DNA from: Rhizosphaericola sp047606825
GTDB lineage: Bacteria > Bacteroidota > Bacteroidia > Chitinophagales > Chitinophagaceae
Direction of reading: 5' to 3'
DNA length: 64,000 nt
NCBI GenBank assembly: GCA_047606825.1
Contig: JASGDY010000112.1
Coordinates: forward strand, 77,598 to 141,597
Part shown: one piece after another, positions 61,044 to 64,000 of the stretch
Layout: every line of letters starts with the position of its first letter
How positions within the stretch are numbered: the stretch's first letter is position 1
Notes under the pieces: generated by a model
Database searches by the model: none
Seen by the model: the letters and a program-made list of their open reading frames with translations, nothing else
Told to the model about the DNA's origin: nothing
Position numbers and translations under genes: made by a program

Positions 61044-63224
61044 CTATTTGCCGCCCGGAGGACAGTTCCTTTTGAGGTATTCCGTGAATATCGTCTTTAG
61101 GTGTGCCGACGTTCCTTCGCCTTCGCGGATGGCATGCGTTCTGTTGGGATAAGACATGAACTCAAACACTTTGTCGTATTTGACAAGCTGGTTGATGAGC
61201 ATTTCCGAGTTTTGGTAATGCACGTTGTCGTCACCTGTGCCGTGTACCAGGAGCAGATGCCCTTTCAGGTTTTTGGCGTGTGTGATAGGCGAACCGTCAA
61301 TATACGGTTGCTTGTCCTCCTGTGGCAGGCCCATGTAACGTTCTTCGTAGATATTGTCGTAGGTCAACTGGTTGGCGACCGGTGCGACGGCGATACCCGT
61401 TTTGTATATGTCCGGATATTTGAACAAAAGATTCAGGGTCGTCGAACCGCCACCGCTCCATCCATGGACTGCGACACGAGAAGTGTCCACAAAAGGCAAT
61501 GCCAGCAACTGTTTGGCAGCGGTCGCCTGGTCGTCGATATTGAGGATGCCGATTTTTTTGTAGATGCTTTTGCGCCATTCCGCACCTTTGGGTGCCGGCG
61601 TGCCACGACCGTCGATGCTCACGTAGATATAACCATCTTTTGCCATATCGCCTTTGTATAATCCATTTCGACCTGCGCCCCAACGGTCAGCAACCGTTGC
61701 ACCGGCCGGTTCGGTATAGACCATGAACACGACGGGATATTTTTTGGTGGAATCAAAATTGGTCGGTTTGACCATCCAATAGTCTGCATCGTGCGTCGCG
61801 TCAAGCTTGACTTTTCCAAATCCCACTTTCGGAAAGTCGGCGGGCAGTTCCCTTTCCTTGGAACGCGTGCCGGCAATCGTCTGGTGGTTGGGAAGCGTGA
61901 CCCACTCGTCGACGGGAAATGTATTGGCGTTGGAGAAACTATGTTCGGCAAATTTTCCGTTCGGGGAGATTTCGTATTCATGTGTGCCGGACTGGTCGAG
62001 CGGCGACAACCTTTCTGCGTTGCCCGTGCCGTCCAGTTTGGAACGGTAGAGATAATTTTGCGTAGCGTTGTCGGGCGATGCAGCGTAATAGACATAACCA
62101 TTGGTCGTGTCGATGGTGTATATCTGCATGATGTCAAAATTGCCTTTGGTTATCAAAGTTTCCTTTTTCCCGTCGCGGCTCACGAGGAAGATGTGTCGCC
62201 AGCCGTCTTTTTCGGAAACCCAGACAAAACTTCTGTAGTCGGGCATCCAGTCCCAGCCAACCGGATTGTCGTCGTTCCAACGGCTTTTGATATCAATCCA
62301 CGCCTTGTCGGATTCGGTGTAGAAGGGCGTCGCCTTGCCGCTTTTGATGTCGGCGTAGTAGAGCGTGCTCAGGTTTTGTTTTCTGTTGAGCTGTTGCAAT
62401 ACAAGGCTTGTGTTGCCCGCCCATTCCATCCGAGGAAGATAGTTTTGGGACGCGCTGCCCGGGACCTGCATCCAAGTCGTCACACCCGAACTGACATTGA
62501 CAACGCCGACTTTGGTCGGAGAAGGCGCTTCGCCCACGACCGGATATTCCACTGGAACGGTAAAGGAATAAATCGAATCGGTATTGTCAATCATCAGAAA
62601 ATTGCGAATCTGTCGCGCATCGACTTGCCAGTACGCGATGTTTTTGCTGTCGGGACTCCAACGGAAACCGTCGCGGCTTCCAAATTCCTCTTCATACGCC
62701 CAATCAAAAGTCGCGTTGATTAAGCGGTCAGTGCCGTCTTTTGTCAACTGTTTGATTTTCCCTGTGGCGAGGTCTTCGACATACAGGTTGTGCTTGCTAC
62801 CGTAACCCACCGATTTCCCGTCGGGGGAAAATTTGGCGTACATCAGCGAAGCCACAGGCAGACCTTTGCCCAACTGCACCAACTTTTTGCTGGCAATATC
62901 CAAAACCCAATAGTCGCCCCGCGTATGGTAGCGCCAGACACGTTGCGTATTGGTAAACAGCAAGACTTTTTTCTTGTCGGTGGAGAAATAAAACTTCTCG
63001 ATGGTCAGTGGCTGGCTGCTGTCCTTGGGTGTCAAGGATTCGGAAGAGAGGATTTCCGTGTCGGCAACTGTCGTCAAATCCCTTTTGTAGACTTTCCCAC
63101 TATCGAAAAAGTAGAATCCATTGCCATCTTCAGTCCAGTTGTATTTGGGGCCCAACTGTGCCTGTGACCGGAACGCAGACAAGCAACAGAAGCAGCATAG
63201 CAATAAATAAGCCTTACGTAACAT
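61044..63224 (-). CDS. Dipeptidyl-peptidase IV-type S9 serine peptidase
   Basis: A 726-residue secreted peptidase. A signal peptide (MLRKAYLLLCCFCCLSAFRSQA) is followed by a beta-propeller (DPPIV_N; about residues 60-460, with DWAYEEEFGSRDGFRWSPDS typical of DPP IV) and an alpha/beta-hydrolase domain. The catalytic Ser is in VHGWSGGGST, the Asp in HGTGDDNVHYQN and the His in YPNRTHAIREG. The double-Glu motif (EE in YEEEFG) that anchors the substrate N-terminus is present, supporting release of X-Pro or X-Ala dipeptides. The length is normal. It stands alone; a near-consensus box TATTTTAG lies just upstream on the minus strand. Confidence 0.93.
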   Translation of the reverse strand: MLRKAYLLLCCFCCLSAFRSQAQLGPKYNWTEDGNGFYFFDSGKVYKRDLTTVADTEILSSESLTPKDSSQPLTIEKFYFSTDKKKVLLFTNTQRVWRYHTRGDYWVLDIASKKLVQLGKGLPVASLMYAKFSPDGKSVGYGSKHNLYVEDLATGKIKQLTKDGTDRLINATFDWAYEEEFGSRDGFRWSPDSKNIAYWQVDARQIRNFLMIDNTDSIYSFTVPVEYPVVGEAPSPTKVGVVNVSSGVTTWMQVPGSASQNYLPRMEWAGNTSLVLQQLNRKQNLSTLYYADIKSGKATPFYTESDKAWIDIKSRWNDDNPVGWDWMPDYRSFVWVSEKDGWRHIFLVSRDGKKETLITKGNFDIMQIYTIDTTNGYVYYAASPDNATQNYLYRSKLDGTGNAERLSPLDQSGTHEYEISPNGKFAEHSFSNANTFPVDEWVTLPNHQTIAGTRSKERELPADFPKVGFGKVKLDATHDADYWMVKPTNFDSTKKYPVVFMVYTEPAGATVADRWGAGRNGLYKGDMAKDGYIYVSIDGRGTPAPKGAEWRKSIYKKIGILNIDDQATAAKQLLALPFVDTSRVAVHGWSGGGSTTLNLLFKYPDIYKTGIAVAPVANQLTYDNIYEERYMGLPQEDKQPYIDGSPITHAKNLKGHLLLVHGTGDDNVHYQNSEMLINQLVKYDKVFEFMSYPNRTHAIREGEGTSAHLKTIFTEYLKRNCPPGGK

Positions 63225-63460
63225 ATTGAAAATATTTGGTTGCTAAAATAACGCTCTAATCTCTATTTGCCTAAATATGGTCAATTTTGGAGGTCTTTCG
63301 GTTAAGAAACGGGGAAAATTGCTTAACGAAACTTACCTTCTAAGTTAACAAGCGACATTGTATAAGTATGAAGTGGTCCGTGAGAATAGTCCAGATTTTC
63401 ATAGGGCGATAAAAATGTCACCCCGCCACGGCGGGGTTTTAGATACGTTTCATGATTGAT

Positions 63461-63524
63461 TTTTCTACAATCATCTCACCACTTCGTGGTTGCAAGTCCG
63501 AAGGACTGTCATGATTATAGAAAA
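63461..63524. repeat. Three-way-junction palindromic element
   Basis: The outer stem has 14 bp with one mismatch (63461-63474 with 63511-63524). It encloses two perfect small hairpins: ACCAC-TTC-GTGGT (63478-63490) and AGTCC-GAA-GGACT (63495-63507). The result is a compact Y-shaped fold. Confidence 0.7.
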
Positions 63525-63595
63525 GTAGGAATGCTTAAAATAAACCCGCGGCGGCGGGTGATATTTTACCCCATATAATTAAGATTCCTAATAAA

Positions 63596-63729
63596 ATTTA
63601 AACAGGCTCTAAGTTTTTCTGTACGGTTTTATATGCTTCCAAGACATAAAAACGTGTATTCCTTCTGCGCACAGTCCCCGCCGCGGCGGGGACTGTGCGC
63701 AGAAGGAAATAAATAACTCAAACAGCTTC
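63596..63729. repeat. MITE-like palindromic element, copy B
   Basis: Inverted relative to copy A at 45065-45201, with nearly identical flanks (GTTTTTCTGTACGGTTTTAT, CATAAAAACGTGTATT). The core at 63659-63708 is a perfect 50-bp palindrome centred on GCCGCGGC. Its stem differs from copy A by matched changes on both arms. Confidence 0.88.
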
Positions 63730-63798
63730 ATAGAGTGGTTGCGCACCTTAGATCCGTAGGAGTGTACTTACGGTAGCATACGTTACAATATGGTTATA

Positions 63799-63851
63799 AA
63801 GTTCCGTAGGAACGACCTTATATTGTTGATAAGGTCGTTCCTACGGAACTT
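63799..63851. repeat. Perfect 23-bp-stem hairpin (TCCGTAGG family), second copy
   Basis: 63799-63821 is the reverse complement of 63829-63851, with the loop ATTGTTG. The arm has TTCCGTAGGAACGACCTTA, related to the hairpin at 20466-20519. Confidence 0.85.
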
Positions 63852-64000
63852 AGTTGAGTGCGTCTCGAATAGCTACCCAAAGTTCGTCCGCTTCGGCGGA
63901 CTTTCCCAACTCTTGATGCGCATATATAATGAACGTGTTTAGATTTTTTAGGGGAAAAAGGTCTAAACAACCTCAATCATTTGATATTCAACATTATAAA

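Larger units (their letters stand above)
63225..64000. other. Gene-free stretch dense in palindromes
   Basis: No protein or RNA gene is recognised in the last 776 bp. It holds at least seven hairpins: 63421-63436 (CCCCGCCACGGCGGGG followed by TTTT), 63461-63524, 63544-63559, 63659-63708, one near 63754-63773, 63799-63851 and 63886-63901, plus a weaker GTTTAGA/TCTAAAC pairing near 63938-63976. Confidence 0.7.

Overview
This window comes from a member of the Bacteroidota, most likely the Chitinophagales/Sphingobacteriales side of the phylum; the family-level placement is inference. The sequence evidence is a SusC/SusD pair, ExbB-ExbD-ExbD-TonB clusters, large TonB-dependent receptors, lipoproteins with Cys-Lys-Lys starts, intrinsic terminators, and several exact matches to the phylum's promoter element TAnnTTTG. 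No CRISPR array, prophage, transposase or rRNA was found.

Layout. 1-1.5 kb: 3' part of prfB, tRNA-Met, and a small GIY-YIG gene followed by a displaced copy of the tRNA 3' half and its terminator. 1.5-4.3 kb: a palindromic repeat, a polysaccharide flippase and kdsA. 4.7-10.3 kb: exbB, two exbD, two tonB genes and mnmE. 10.6-12.1 kb: an AbiE-type toxin-antitoxin pair. 12.4-21.2 kb: fatty acid desaturase, an OMP_b-brl-type receptor, a MocR-type regulator divergent from a BtuB-like receptor, and a small lipoprotein. 21.3-25.7 kb (minus strand): a sugar-transfer operon (GT2, Gfo/Idh/MocA oxidoreductase, GT4), RlpA and a HAD phosphatase. 25.8 kb: tRNA with CAT anticodon, probably Ile2.

26.3-44.9 kb is a complete beta-mannan/glucomannan utilisation locus. 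An AraC-type regulator and a secreted esterase face a long operon: SusC, SusD, IPT/TIG glycan-binding lipoprotein, GH26, GPH-family sugar transporter, GH130 mannosylglucose phosphorylase, AGE-family mannobiose 2-epimerase, CE2-like esterase, GH3 and a second GH26. The inferred pathway is depolymerisation and deacetylation outside the cytoplasm, import of beta-1,4-mannobiose, epimerisation to mannosylglucose, then phosphorolysis to mannose-1-phosphate and glucose. A 13-bp tandem repeat with 20-bp period next to the susC promoter is a good candidate operator for the AraC protein.

45-64 kb holds housekeeping and accessory genes: a SYLF protein, two EEP-family paralogues, OmpH/Skp, rpoC (without rpoB beside it, with its own promoter and a leader hairpin), a RelE/ParE-type toxin-antitoxin pair, a membrane Fe-S protein, an AAA_14/DUF4143 ATPase, a GH63-like glucosidase and a DPP-IV-type peptidase. 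The intergenic DNA is unusually rich in palindromic repeats of at least six kinds. Several families keep their stems through compensatory changes between copies. These elements, the tRNA/GIY-YIG module and a PLP-lysine-less MocR protein are the least conventional items in the window.
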